This document shows positions 55,485 to 64,000 of a DNA stretch of 64,000 nt, in pieces. The stretch's first letter is position 1. Each line of letters begins with the position of its first letter. Made by a program: the position numbers and the translations under genes. The stretch lies in NCBI RefSeq assembly GCF_006974145.1, contig NZ_CP039456.1, forward strand, positions 2,790,499-2,854,498, read 5' to 3'. The DNA comes from Changchengzhania lutea. Lineage in GTDB: Bacteria; Bacteroidota; Bacteroidia; Flavobacteriales; Flavobacteriaceae. Below the pieces are notes generated by a model, which was not told the origin of the DNA, did no database searches, and was given only the letters and a program-made list of their open reading frames with translations.

Positions 55485-56765
55485 TTAAAGCCCCGTGGCT
55501 ACTGTGTTTTCCCCTCGTTCTTTAATCAGTGCCTTTCTAATACCCAAAGTGCGATATGAATCGATGGGACGTAATGCGCCACCACTATTTAGACGTGCTT
55601 TTTCAAGTAATGGCCTCACATCTGTTCTGTAAGCGCCTTGTAAAATCTCCTGACATTTAACGACATCATTATTAAGTTGAGCTGCTTTTAATTCCTGTTG
55701 GTCAATCAATAAGGCTTTTGCATAAGCCTCTTGAATGGCCTCCAGTGATTGAAGTAAATCTTCCAAGGGATCTTTAACATTATGGCTCGCATCAATCATC
55801 CATGCTAAATCTGGATTTTGTGGGTTGTTTTCCATCCCGTAAACCAATTCATTAAAAATCAGAAATAGGGCATAGGGTTTAATGCTTCCAACGGTCAGAT
55901 CGTCATCACCATATTTGCTATCATTGAAATGGAAACCACCTAATTTGCCTTTCAGCATCAAAATAGAAACAATCTGTTCGATATTACTGTTTGGTAAATG
56001 ATGACCTAAATCTACTAACGAAAATGCTTTATCGCCACATGCGTTAGCTAACATAAAGGATGTTCCCCAATCTTGAATAACCGTACTGTAAAAATTAGGC
56101 TCATAAGGTTTGTATTCTATAAGCATCTTCCAATCTGTCGGTAATCCTTTATAGATGGATTTTAAACTGTCCTCGGTATTTTGTAAAGCTGCCTGAAAAT
56201 TGTTTTGTCCTGGAAAACAAGAACCATCGGCTAACCAAACGGTTAAGCTTTTAGAACCCAATTTGTTTCCAATATTGATAACATCTAAATTATGCGCAAT
56301 GGCCTGTTCCCTAACTGCTTGACTGGTGTTACTTAAAGAGCCATACTTATAACTTTCCTTAGCTTTTTTTTGATCTTGAAACGTGTTGGAATTTACCGAA
56401 TCGAAGGTTATATTCAATCCATTGGCCTGCTCTTTAATAGCGTTATAATCATTTGGAATATCCCAAGGTATGTGAAGTGATACCGCGCCAGCAGTTTGGG
56501 TAAGGGCATGTAAGATTCCAACATCTTCCATTTTTTGCTCTAAATTTGAAGGTTCGCCATAAAATGAAAAACGTCCAAAACGGGTACCGCCTGCACCTAA
56601 GGCCCAGCTTGGAATAGCTACTTGAAATTCAGATAATTTAGATACAATATTTGAAACATCGTGACTATTTTTTGTTAATCTGTTTGCTAAAAAATCAAAA
56701 TGTTCATTATGATTATTTAGTTTTTTTTCATTTGAATCTTGAATATGATTTTTTTTGATTTCCAT
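55485..56765 (-). CDS. rhaI: L-rhamnose isomerase, RhaI type
   Basis: Metal-dependent TIM-barrel ketol-isomerase converting L-rhamnose to L-rhamnulose. The 426 residues match the Pseudomonas-stutzeri-like/RhaI family: IPSWALGAGGTRFGRFS, the WLADGSCFPGQNNFQ loop, MLIEYKPYEP (metal-binding glutamate), VDLGHHLPNSNIEQIV, and GGFHFNDSKYGDDDL with metal-binding His and Asp residues. It ends with a LRPIDSYRTLGIRK tail. It is separated from the upstream aldolase gene by 115 bases and leads a tight kinase-lldD-transporter series. Confidence 0.9.
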   Translation of the reverse strand: MEIKKNHIQDSNEKKLNNHNEHFDFLANRLTKNSHDVSNIVSKLSEFQVAIPSWALGAGGTRFGRFSFYGEPSNLEQKMEDVGILHALTQTAGAVSLHIPWDIPNDYNAIKEQANGLNITFDSVNSNTFQDQKKAKESYKYGSLSNTSQAVREQAIAHNLDVINIGNKLGSKSLTVWLADGSCFPGQNNFQAALQNTEDSLKSIYKGLPTDWKMLIEYKPYEPNFYSTVIQDWGTSFMLANACGDKAFSLVDLGHHLPNSNIEQIVSILMLKGKLGGFHFNDSKYGDDDLTVGSIKPYALFLIFNELVYGMENNPQNPDLAWMIDASHNVKDPLEDLLQSLEAIQEAYAKALLIDQQELKAAQLNNDVVKCQEILQGAYRTDVRPLLEKARLNSGGALRPIDSYRTLGIRKALIKERGENTVATGL

Positions 56766-56880
56766 ATATTTTTACTTCTTTTTAAGAGAAAAGAAACTCC
56801 CATAAACCTAAACTAAATGTTTATGGAAGTGTTCTTTAAAAACAACTCTACTCTACTAACTCAAAACTCTTTCTTTAAAA

Positions 56881-58986
56881 TTATCTTACAAATGCATTAG
56901 CCATACCGCCATCCACATTAATAATATTACCAGTGGTTTTATCTAAAACGCCTACTAAGGCGAAAACGCCATTTGCGATATCTGCAGGATATATGATTTC
57001 GTTCAATAAATTTCTTTTGGCATAATGTGCAGGCAATTCTTCAACGGTAATGCCATAAGCTTTAGCTCTACCAGCAGCCCAATCACCTTCCCAGATTTTA
57101 CTACCAACAATAACCCCATCAGGATTTACCGTATTGACGCGTATTTTATCTTTTCCTAATTCTGCGGCCAATAATCTAGCCATATGCTGTTGTGCGGCTT
57201 TTGACGTACCGTAAGCTACGTTATTTGGACCAGAAACCAAACCATTTTTACTGGCAATGGATATAAAATCACCTCCAAGGTCTTGCTTTCGCATAATGGC
57301 AACAGATTGCTTTGCCAAATCAAATTGTCCTTTTACTAAAACGTTTTGAAGAATATTCCAATCCTTATCCGTTGTCTCTTCTAAAGGTTTGGAAATTGCC
57401 AATCCAGCACTGTGCACTACAATATCAACACCTCCAAACTCTACACATGCTTTTTTGTAGGCATTTGCAATAGATTCTGTATTGGTAACATCGCATATCG
57501 CATAAGTAGATACATCTCTTTTATATGTTGCATTGGCTTCAATCAAACTTTGTTCATTGATATCTGTCAACACTACATTAGCACCTTCAGCAGCCAATTT
57601 ATCAGCTATAGCTTTTCCTATTCCACCACCAGCTCCAGTAACAAAAGCAACCTTGCGTGATAAGGGTTGCTCTTTTGGCATCCGTGATAATTTCGCTTCT
57701 TCTAATAGCCAATATTCAATATCAAAAGCCTCTTGTCTTGGCAATGAGGTATAAGCCGTAATGGCTTCAGCACCCCGCATGACATTGATGGCATTGATAT
57801 AAAATTCGTTTGCTACACGTGTCGTTTGCTTGTTTTTTGCAAAACTAAACATCCCTACTCCTGGGTATATAATGATTACCGGATTCGCATCACGCATTGC
57901 AGGACTGTTTGCCTTTTTGCATGTATTATAGTAATTTGCATATTCTTGTCTGTAAGCCTCAAATGCCGGCTCTAATTTCTTAAATATAGCATCAGAATCC
58001 GATAAATCCTCATTTTTACCTAAAGTCAGTACTAACGGTTGAATTTTTGTTCTTAAAAAATGATCTGGACAGGAGGTTCCCATAGGAGCCAATCGTTCTA
58101 AATCATTACTGTTGATGTATTCCATCACCACATCGGTATCAGAGAAATGTCCGATCATTCTATTTTCAGAAGAGCATAAACCTCTTAATAAAGGCATGAT
58201 TTGAGCCGCTTTTTCCAAACGATCTGCTTTTGGTAAACTTTCAATTTTTTGTCCGCCAAATACACTACCTTTTTCTTTAATCTTATTTTCGATAAATTCA
58301 GAAGCCATTTCAATAACCTCTAAGCTGTTCATATAACATTCATAAGAGGTATCTCCCCAAGTGAATAAACCGTGACTCCCTAATACGATACCACGAATAC
58401 CTGGATTATCTTCTAAACACTTTTCTATTTGAAGACCTAAATCAAACCCTGGACGTTGCCAAGGCACCCAGCCCATTGTATCTCCCCAAATTTCTTTGGT
58501 TACTTGTTCACTGTCTTTGGCAGCAGCCACGGCTATTAACGCATCTGGGTGCAAGTGGTCTATGTGTGTGAATGGAAGTAGCCCATGTAATGGCGTATCG
58601 ATGGAAGGTGCTTTGCTGTCTAAATCATAAATACAATGGTTAAATAAACCCACCATTCTATCTTCATCTTCTAAACCACCATAGACATTTTTTAGATCTC
58701 TTAATCGCTTGGTGTAGATACCTGCGATACCACTTCTGTTTAGAGTACCAATGTCTCCCCCTGATCCTTTAATCCACATGACTTCAATATCTTCATTGGT
58801 TAGCGGGTCTTTTTCGATGGTTCTACAGCTTGTGTTGCCCCCACCATAATTAGTGATTCTTAAATCTGCTCCTAAGATGTTTGATCGGTATAAAAATAAT
58901 TCTACTTGGTTATCATTTAAAGCCTCTGCTTTTTGATCATCCCATAAGTAATCGACGTAATTGAATTTTTTTGTTAGGTTCTTCAT
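56881..58986 (-). CDS. rhaEW: Bifunctional rhamnulose-1-phosphate aldolase / lactaldehyde dehydrogenase
   Basis: Two-domain protein of 701 residues. The N-terminal class II aldolase (about 1-430) has GGGNTSCRTI, the zinc site GLLPFTHIDHLHPDAL and VLGSHGLFTWG. The C-terminal short-chain dehydrogenase (about 440-701) has the NAD motif TGAGGGIG (from residue 450) and the catalytic AYGTSK. The combination matches the RhaE/RhaW fusion that cleaves L-rhamnulose-1-phosphate to DHAP and L-lactaldehyde and then oxidises the aldehyde to L-lactate. The start MKNLTKKFNYVD at 58986 was chosen because a -7 promoter box lies at 59011-59018. Confidence 0.92.
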   Translation of the reverse strand: MKNLTKKFNYVDYLWDDQKAEALNDNQVELFLYRSNILGADLRITNYGGGNTSCRTIEKDPLTNEDIEVMWIKGSGGDIGTLNRSGIAGIYTKRLRDLKNVYGGLEDEDRMVGLFNHCIYDLDSKAPSIDTPLHGLLPFTHIDHLHPDALIAVAAAKDSEQVTKEIWGDTMGWVPWQRPGFDLGLQIEKCLEDNPGIRGIVLGSHGLFTWGDTSYECYMNSLEVIEMASEFIENKIKEKGSVFGGQKIESLPKADRLEKAAQIMPLLRGLCSSENRMIGHFSDTDVVMEYINSNDLERLAPMGTSCPDHFLRTKIQPLVLTLGKNEDLSDSDAIFKKLEPAFEAYRQEYANYYNTCKKANSPAMRDANPVIIIYPGVGMFSFAKNKQTTRVANEFYINAINVMRGAEAITAYTSLPRQEAFDIEYWLLEEAKLSRMPKEQPLSRKVAFVTGAGGGIGKAIADKLAAEGANVVLTDINEQSLIEANATYKRDVSTYAICDVTNTESIANAYKKACVEFGGVDIVVHSAGLAISKPLEETTDKDWNILQNVLVKGQFDLAKQSVAIMRKQDLGGDFISIASKNGLVSGPNNVAYGTSKAAQQHMARLLAAELGKDKIRVNTVNPDGVIVGSKIWEGDWAAGRAKAYGITVEELPAHYAKRNLLNEIIYPADIANGVFALVGVLDKTTGNIINVDGGMANAFVR

Positions 58987-59010
58987 GGTTTTTAATAAAA
59001 ATTTCAAGAA

Positions 59011-59018
59011 CAAAAATA
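59011..59018 (-). promoter_or_regulatory. -7 promoter element for the rhamnose operon
   Basis: The minus-strand sequence TATTTTTG fits TAnnTTTG, 25 bases before the aldolase start. Upstream, CTGTCCTGTACTGTG (59038-59052) contains short CTGT repeats that could be an operator; this is speculative. Confidence 0.5.
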
Positions 59019-59165
59019 TGTCCAAAGAGTTTGGTTTCTGTCCTGTACTGTGCCGTTTAATTAATACCATTTATTATATAAATGTATATTTTTTATTTTT
59101 AAAACTTTTACAAACGAATAATTCTATTTACTTTGCTAGTAGAGAAATATACTTACCATAAACTT

Positions 59166-60224
59166 ATGATTGATAAAATGGAGATGTTTAAATTTATTAA
59201 AATCGACGAAAATTCGCGAATACCTAAATATAGGCAGATTGTAGATTCCATAATATATAACATATCTATGGGCAATCTTAAAATGGATCAAAAAATTCCA
59301 TCTATTAATTTATTCAGTGAAGAGTTTTATTTATCTAGAGATACCGTAGAAAAGGCTTATAATATATTGAAGGAACGAAATATAATCACCTCTATAAGAG
59401 GCAAGGGCTATTACATAACTAGGACAAAACTGTTATCTAAAATAAATATTTTATTTCTGGTCAATAAGTTAAGTTCTTACAAATTACTTACTTATAATTC
59501 GTTTATTAATGCCATAGGAGGAAACTCACACACAGATTTACATATTTATCATTGCGATGAGTCCTTATTCTTGAATTTAATGGACAAACACAAATCAGCA
59601 TACGATTATTATGTTATCATGCCTCATTTTAAAACAGAAGATTTAAAACATATTAGTTTTACCGATGAAGTACTCAAAGCCCTAAAAAAAATACCAAACG
59701 AAAAATTAATTATTCTCGATAACCTTAAACCTGGTTTGCATGGCCCTATTGTAGAAATTTATCAGGATTTTGAAAATGATATATATAATGCATTAACTGA
59801 AGGGTTTCCAAAAATATCAAAATATCAAAAGCTTATTCTAGTATATCCTGATAAAGCTGTATATCCGTTTCCAAGAAGGATTTTACATGGTTTTAGAAAA
59901 TTTTGTATTGAAAAGTCAATGAATTTTGAAATACTTAATGAAGTATATGATGATATAATTCTTAAAAAAGGGGACTTATTTATTACCATTGTGGAAGCAG
60001 ATTTAGTGAATTTGGTAAAGCAAATTAGGGATGACGAATTTATTTTAGGAAAAGATATTGGGGTCATTTCTTATAATGATACCCCGTTAAAAGAATTACT
60101 TGGTATCACGGTTATTTCAACAGATTTTAAGGTAATGGGGGAAACTACAGCACATATGATTCTAAACAAAGAAAAAGGTAAAATCAAGGTCCCTTTCAAC
60201 TTTATTGATAGGAACTCAATGTAG
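59166..60224 (+). CDS. GntR-family regulator with sugar-binding effector domain
   Basis: Transcription factor of 352 residues, divergent from the rhamnose operon and probably its repressor. The winged helix (about 10-75) reads RIPKYRQIVDSIIYNISMGNL, QKIPSINLFSEEFYLSRDTVEKAYNILKERN and SIRGKGYYI. The C-terminal part (about 85-350) has the periplasmic-binding-like fold of LacI effector domains (VIMPHFKTEDLK, LIILDNLKPG, DIGVISYNDTPLKELL). L-rhamnose or rhamnulose is the likely inducer, by context. Starts at 59166, 59178 and 59184 are all possible. A decayed second copy lies 155 bases downstream. Confidence 0.88.
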   Translation: MIDKMEMFKFIKIDENSRIPKYRQIVDSIIYNISMGNLKMDQKIPSINLFSEEFYLSRDTVEKAYNILKERNIITSIRGKGYYITRTKLLSKINILFLVNKLSSYKLLTYNSFINAIGGNSHTDLHIYHCDESLFLNLMDKHKSAYDYYVIMPHFKTEDLKHISFTDEVLKALKKIPNEKLIILDNLKPGLHGPIVEIYQDFENDIYNALTEGFPKISKYQKLILVYPDKAVYPFPRRILHGFRKFCIEKSMNFEILNEVYDDIILKKGDLFITIVEADLVNLVKQIRDDEFILGKDIGVISYNDTPLKELLGITVISTDFKVMGETTAHMILNKEKGKIKVPFNFIDRNSM

Positions 60225-60230
60225 TATATC

Positions 60231-60281
60231 TTAACTATACCCCAGCGTGAATACCTAATTTTAATACCACAGTATAGTTAA
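60231..60281. repeat. Perfect 10-bp inverted repeat after the GntR gene
   Basis: TTAACTATAC (60231-60240) and GTATAGTTAA (60272-60281) are exact complements 31 bases apart, just beyond the regulator's stop. It could be a long-loop hairpin or the ends of a lost element. Confidence 0.5.
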
Positions 60282-60379
60282 TTTAACTCACTTCGAAAAC
60301 ATTTATTCAGTAGAAGTAATCCCATAGGGGCATATCAAAGAATTATAGACGTTTGAATTTCTTGCCCTTATTAAATTTG

Positions 60380-60552
60380 AAAATAACAAATTTAAAATAA
60401 ATTATTCTTGATTATATCTTACCCGATCTTAAGGAGCCAATGGTAGATATTCATTAAGGTTTTGAAAACGATATATACAATCCATAAAAAGAACGGTTTC
60501 TAAAAATATCTAAGTATCAGAAGCTTATTTTAATTTATCCTAATAAATCGGA
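60380..60552 (+). pseudogene. Decayed copy of the GntR regulator gene
   Basis: Translation shows KITNLK-stop-IILDYILPDLKEPMVDIH-stop-GFENDIYN and then RFLKISKYQKLILIYPNKS. The intact regulator has KIPNEKLIILDNLKPG, IVEIYQDFENDIYN and GFPKISKYQKLILVYPDKA in the same order. Several stop codons and small indels interrupt it. Only this internal segment of the effector domain is recognisable. Confidence 0.85.
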
Positions 60553-60836
60553 AACCCTGATTACAAACCAGAAAGCACTTCAGAAAATCCACTTTACAAA
60601 TCCCAGGGCGATTGGGGGCGGGCATATGTATCTTCGGTGGTGCCTGAAGAATTAAGAGGAAATATTAATATCCAGGACAACTTTTAGAACTCATTTATAT
60701 GACAGGACAAAAACTAGTTTAACAATCATTAAATGATGATAATGTCACTCAAATTGAGACCTGACAGATTTTATAATTAATCCATGTTTACAAGGCAACT
60801 AATTTAACAGATAAAAACTTTATTAAGGGCGCATGA
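60550..60836 (+). pseudogene. Remnant of a secreted protein with a T9SS C-terminal sorting domain
   Basis: Two pieces are readable. One (60550-60687) gives NPDYKPESTSENPLYKSQGDW and PEELRGNINIQ, of unknown family. The other (60690-60836) reads LIYMTGQKLV-stop-QSLNDDNVTQIET-stop and VYKATNLTDKNFIKG, which follows the type A Por secretion tail pattern (xxxGQKLV ... GxYxVK). Three stop codons interrupt it. This marks the lost 3' end of an exported enzyme. The rest of 60225-60971 shows nothing further. Confidence 0.65.
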
Positions 60837-60971
60837 TAAAACACATGGTTTTAGTAAAAATCTATTTTGTACCGTTCCATTTTAAACTGTAGCGCATTCT
60901 AAACAGTATTGCACAGGATAGTGGAATAAAAATGAAAACGTAATTTTAGATGTTTAAACACAAAAAAATTA

Positions 60972-63089
60972 ATGAAAAAAACACTTCTCTTTATTCTATT
61001 TCCTATTGTTTTATTGGCACAACAGGCAACTACACGCTTGGAAATTGATGAAAATAATTTTAACGATGTAGCCTTACATTCACTTCAAGATAAAACCAGT
61101 GATATTTTAACAACAGGTAAAGATGGCCATGTTTTTACGCTTCCACTTACTGAAGCCACAACACCATCAAACACCATTTTCTCATTTGAATATTTTTGTC
61201 CAACGGGAGTTGATTTTATTCAACTTTATTTTTATCCTTTGAAAGATAGTGTTCCTGCAAAAATGATTAGAGATGTTGGTTCCACGGAAGGTTGGATAGA
61301 ATTTAAAGTTGATATTATAGAAGAATTAAAAAACTGGGGTAAAAAAGGCGATTACTTACGTATTGATTTCGGCAATGTTCCCGATTTAAAAATTCAAATC
61401 AAAAACCTTAAAATAAGAGACTTAACAGAAAGAGAAAAAGAACTTGCAGCCAAAAAAGAGCTCATTAAAAAGCAAGAAAAAATATTAGAACAAAATCTTT
61501 TAAGCTATTTAAGAACAGATACAAAAAGTAAATTGACCCATGTGCTTGTAAAAAGTGATAGCATTGTAATTACAGGAACGTCATTATCAAAAAATCTATA
61601 TTTAGGTGAAGTTAGTATTTACGAACATGTTACTGAATTAAAAGATTTCGAATTTTTAAAACCAATAAACGTCAATAATTCAAAATTTCAAATTAGTGTT
61701 GAGCGTTTTGTAAACAGACATGATTTTACTCAGGACAGATTGCTATCAAAGTGGGTTTTAGTTGAAAAAACAAAGAGCGGTTACCAACGAATTTCTAATG
61801 CACGTTACCAAGATTCAGTAGTACCGAAATATACCTATCCGTTTGTTGAGCCTTCAACTATAAAAGGTCTTGGTGGGTATAGTGCCAATAGAGAAGCCCC
61901 AATATCAGATTTAGATGATTTAGGTATTACCAGTGCTACTGTAAATATCTGGATTAATGGTTTGTTAAGATCAAGTCCTTCGGATGATAATATACCTTTC
62001 GATTATATGGGTAAAACCTATTATATAAATAAAAAGGAGATTAAGAAATATGATAAAACCATGCGTTCTACTTCTGCAAAAGATATTGAGGTTTCTGCTA
62101 TTTTATTAGTTGCTAAAGCATCCCAATCTATCGATAAAACTATTGGTAAAATTTTACAGCATCCCGATACCGATCCCGCTGGAATTTATGCCATGCCCAA
62201 TGTAACTACTCCTGAAGGTGTTCAATATTATGCTGCCATTCTTGATTTTTTGGCAGATAGATATAGTAGGCCGGATAAAAAATATGGACGCATCCACCAT
62301 TGGATCATCCATAACGAAGTAGATGCCGGTTGGGTATGGACCAATGCTGGGGAAAAAACCGCTTTGGTATTTATGGATCTGTACCATAAATCTATGCGTA
62401 TCTCCCATAATATTACAAGAAAATATAATGCCAACTCCAAAGTGTTTATATCACTAACGCATTATTGGAATTGGACCTCCAACCCTCATTTTTATCTTTC
62501 CAAAGAATTATTGGAACAACTTTTACAATTCTCCAAAACAGAAGGCGATTTTGAATGGGCCATTGCACAGCATCCTTATCCAGAATCATTGCGGGAACCC
62601 AAAACTTGGTTAGACAAAAAAGTGAGCTTTGATTTTGATACCAAGCTCATTACTTTTAAAAATATTGAAGTGTTAGATGCTTGGGTTAAACAACCCGAAG
62701 TTTTATATAAAGGAAAGTATAAACGCACGGTGTACCTTTCTGAAAATGGTACAAACTCGCCAACCTACAGTGAAAATGATTTAAAAGAACAAGCTGCAGG
62801 TATGGCTTATGCCATGAAAAAGATTAAATATTTAGATGGGATTGATGGCTTTCAATATCATAACTGGCAAGATAATCGTCGAGAGGGAGGTTTACGAATT
62901 GGATTGAGACGATTTCCTGATGATGAAGAACTACCAGGTGCCATAAAACCAGTTTGGAATGTGTATCAAGCTTTTGGAACCGATAAAGAAGACGAAGTTT
63001 TTGATCAATACAAAGAGATGATTGGCATTAAAAGTTGGGATGAGATCAGGCAAAAAGTGGATATTGGAAAAAAAAAGCCCAAACCTTAA
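60972..63089 (+). CDS. DUF5722-type clan GH-A-like glycan-active protein
   Basis: Exported protein (signal peptide MKKTLLFILFPIVLLAQQ) of 705 residues in this frame. An N-terminal beta-rich region (about 20-150) contains a Lys/Glu helix near 150-175, followed by a TIM-barrel-like region (about 300-680). Candidate catalytic residues are the Asn-Glu pair in WIIHNEVDAGWVW (clan GH-A acid/base position) and the Glu of YLSENGTNSP (nucleophile position). It matches the DUF5722 proteins of marine Bacteroidota; substrate unknown. The frame ends in KKKPKP-stop, and coding continues immediately in the -1 frame. Confidence 0.8.
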   Translation: MKKTLLFILFPIVLLAQQATTRLEIDENNFNDVALHSLQDKTSDILTTGKDGHVFTLPLTEATTPSNTIFSFEYFCPTGVDFIQLYFYPLKDSVPAKMIRDVGSTEGWIEFKVDIIEELKNWGKKGDYLRIDFGNVPDLKIQIKNLKIRDLTEREKELAAKKELIKKQEKILEQNLLSYLRTDTKSKLTHVLVKSDSIVITGTSLSKNLYLGEVSIYEHVTELKDFEFLKPINVNNSKFQISVERFVNRHDFTQDRLLSKWVLVEKTKSGYQRISNARYQDSVVPKYTYPFVEPSTIKGLGGYSANREAPISDLDDLGITSATVNIWINGLLRSSPSDDNIPFDYMGKTYYINKKEIKKYDKTMRSTSAKDIEVSAILLVAKASQSIDKTIGKILQHPDTDPAGIYAMPNVTTPEGVQYYAAILDFLADRYSRPDKKYGRIHHWIIHNEVDAGWVWTNAGEKTALVFMDLYHKSMRISHNITRKYNANSKVFISLTHYWNWTSNPHFYLSKELLEQLLQFSKTEGDFEWAIAQHPYPESLREPKTWLDKKVSFDFDTKLITFKNIEVLDAWVKQPEVLYKGKYKRTVYLSENGTNSPTYSENDLKEQAAGMAYAMKKIKYLDGIDGFQYHNWQDNRREGGLRIGLRRFPDDEELPGAIKPVWNVYQAFGTDKEDEVFDQYKEMIGIKSWDEIRQKVDIGKKKPKP
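63071..63077 (+). promoter_or_regulatory. A AAA AAG slippery heptamer at the end of the DUF5722 frame
   Basis: The run of nine A (63068-63076) followed by G sets A AAA AAG in the zero frame, the same heptamer and phase as the E. coli dnaX -1 frameshift site. The stop in the zero frame comes 10 bases later. The -1 frame is open from here to the window end. Alternatively, it is a homopolymer length error. Confidence 0.6.
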
Positions 63090-64000
63090 ATAACGTTCAG
63101 AGTGATACTTGGGTTGCAACGGATGCTTTGGGGAGAAAGCTTCCTGATTATGAGGAGTGTGGTCCAAAAAAAGAAAACCGTTATGTTGGCATATTTTATT
63201 TTATTACACATGACGATGCAAATGCACCAGGACCTTTTAATGTGACAGAAATCATCCAGAAAAATCCAGAAAATCCAAAATGGGGCAACGGTAGTCATTA
63301 TTGGGGAGAGCCAGAAATTGGTTATTATTTGAATAGTGAAGAATGGGCCATTCGAAAACATGCCATTCAACTTATTGATGCTGGCGTTGATGTCATCATT
63401 TTAGACGTCACAAACAATAAGACCTATTTCGAGGTTTATTCCACTATCTGTAAAGTTTTTGAGGAGATGCGAAAGGAAGGTGAAAACACCCCTGATATTG
63501 CCTTTTTGGGGAGTGAAATATCCGTTAACACGCTTTGGGAGGAATTTTACTCCAAAGGACTTTATAGAGATTTATGGTTTATATGGAAGGGTAAGCCATT
63601 ACTTCTTTATGGACAGCATGAACAACCCCAACGAAATTTGGTCAACGATATAAAGTTTTCCGAAAACATTAAAAGCTTTTTTAATTTAAAACAAAGTTGG
63701 GCTTGGACATCGTTACCATGGTATGATAAAAACGGTAAAGACGAATGGCCTTGGATAGACCACTATCCACAAGCTATTTCTTGGCATAAAAATCCTTCGG
63801 AAAAAGAGATGATACCCGTAGCTGTTGCGCAGCATCCACTTTCAAATATTGGTAGAAGTTTTCATAATTTTTATCAACCTAACACCAATAAATTAGGATT
63901 AACACCATATACGGATAATGGCTTGTTTTTTCAAGAGCAATGGAATAGGGCTTTGGAAGTTGAACCAGAATTTGTATTTATTACAGGTTGGAACGAATGG
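63077..64000 (+). CDS. GH71/GH99-like glycosidase domain, partial, in the -1 frame
   Basis: The open frame runs to the window edge without a stop (about 308 codons) and has no ATG near its beginning. It starts GKKKAQTLNNVQSDTWVATDALGRKLPDYEE and then shows VGIFYFITHDD, RKHAIQLIDAGVDVIILDVTNNKTY, and FVFITGWNEW, a pattern of TIM-barrel glycosidases or related enzymes of the GH71/GH99 type. Good codon use and motif order show real coding sequence. It may be the second half of a frameshift fusion with the DUF5722 protein, or a gene that has lost its start. The AQ within the linker resembles a signal-peptide junction. Confidence 0.75.

Overview
The window looks like a chromosome segment of a marine Flavobacteriaceae bacterium (Bacteroidota). 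The DNA is AT-rich. Promoters fit the Bacteroidota -7 box TAnnTTTG (for example TATATTTG before gyrB and secDF). Marker genes match this group: a fused secDF, a bifunctional rhamnulose-phosphate aldolase/dehydrogenase, TonB-dependent receptors with an ECF sigma/FecR pair, many SC-type lipoproteins, and a remnant of a type IX secretion sorting domain.

Layout. Positions 1-12.4 kb are mostly housekeeping: a truncated aspartyl-protease/PDZ protein, DUF1573, valS, an acidic lipoprotein, a phospholipid cluster (LUD protein, cdsA, psd, acyl-CoA-binding protein), rsfS-ftsH, birA, an SRPBCC protein and pyrE. From 12.5 to 18.9 kb there is a NUDIX protein, a cell-surface signalling set (ECF sigma, FecR, STN-TonB receptor) and a divergent repeat-rich lipoprotein. 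From 19 to 32.6 kb lie ffh, a four-helix-bundle (S23-type) gene, folD, a membrane protein, an esterase-like lipoprotein, rluF, a YitT protein, a HerA-like ATPase, queE and others. From 32.8 to 42.4 kb the region is more plastic: asnB followed by a decayed copy of its own 3' end, an orphan TonB receptor, an outer-membrane protein gene split by an intact ISAs1-type insertion sequence with an 11-bp target duplication, and a CHASE4-like hybrid histidine kinase. From 42.9 to 51.3 kb lie gyrB, a DUF6588 protein, mdh, a repeat-rich spacer, a hypothetical protein and secDF.

Positions 51.5-60.2 kb form an L-rhamnose catabolic cluster: isomerase, FGGY kinase, fused aldolase/lactaldehyde dehydrogenase, L-lactate dehydrogenase, an NCS1-type transporter and a divergent GntR regulator. 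The expected route is rhamnose to rhamnulose to rhamnulose-1-phosphate, then dihydroxyacetone phosphate plus lactaldehyde, lactate and pyruvate. After a 750-base stretch of decayed genes (a second GntR copy and a T9SS-tailed protein) come glycan-active genes: a DUF5722 clan GH-A-like protein, and a second glycosidase-like domain that runs off the window. That second domain is in the -1 frame and is joined to the first at an A AAA AAG slippery heptamer. This suggests a polysaccharide-utilisation locus, probably for a rhamnose-containing algal glycan, starting at the right edge.

The observations most worth checking are: the -1 frameshift junction near 63071; a 63-bp palindromic element inserted in frame in valS; the reversible-looking IS disruption; a roughly 140-160-bp dispersed repeat with terminal inverted repeats present twice; the S23-type gene bracketed by inverted CAGT-rich repeats; and the graveyards of asnB and gntR duplicates. 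No tRNA, rRNA or CRISPR array was seen.
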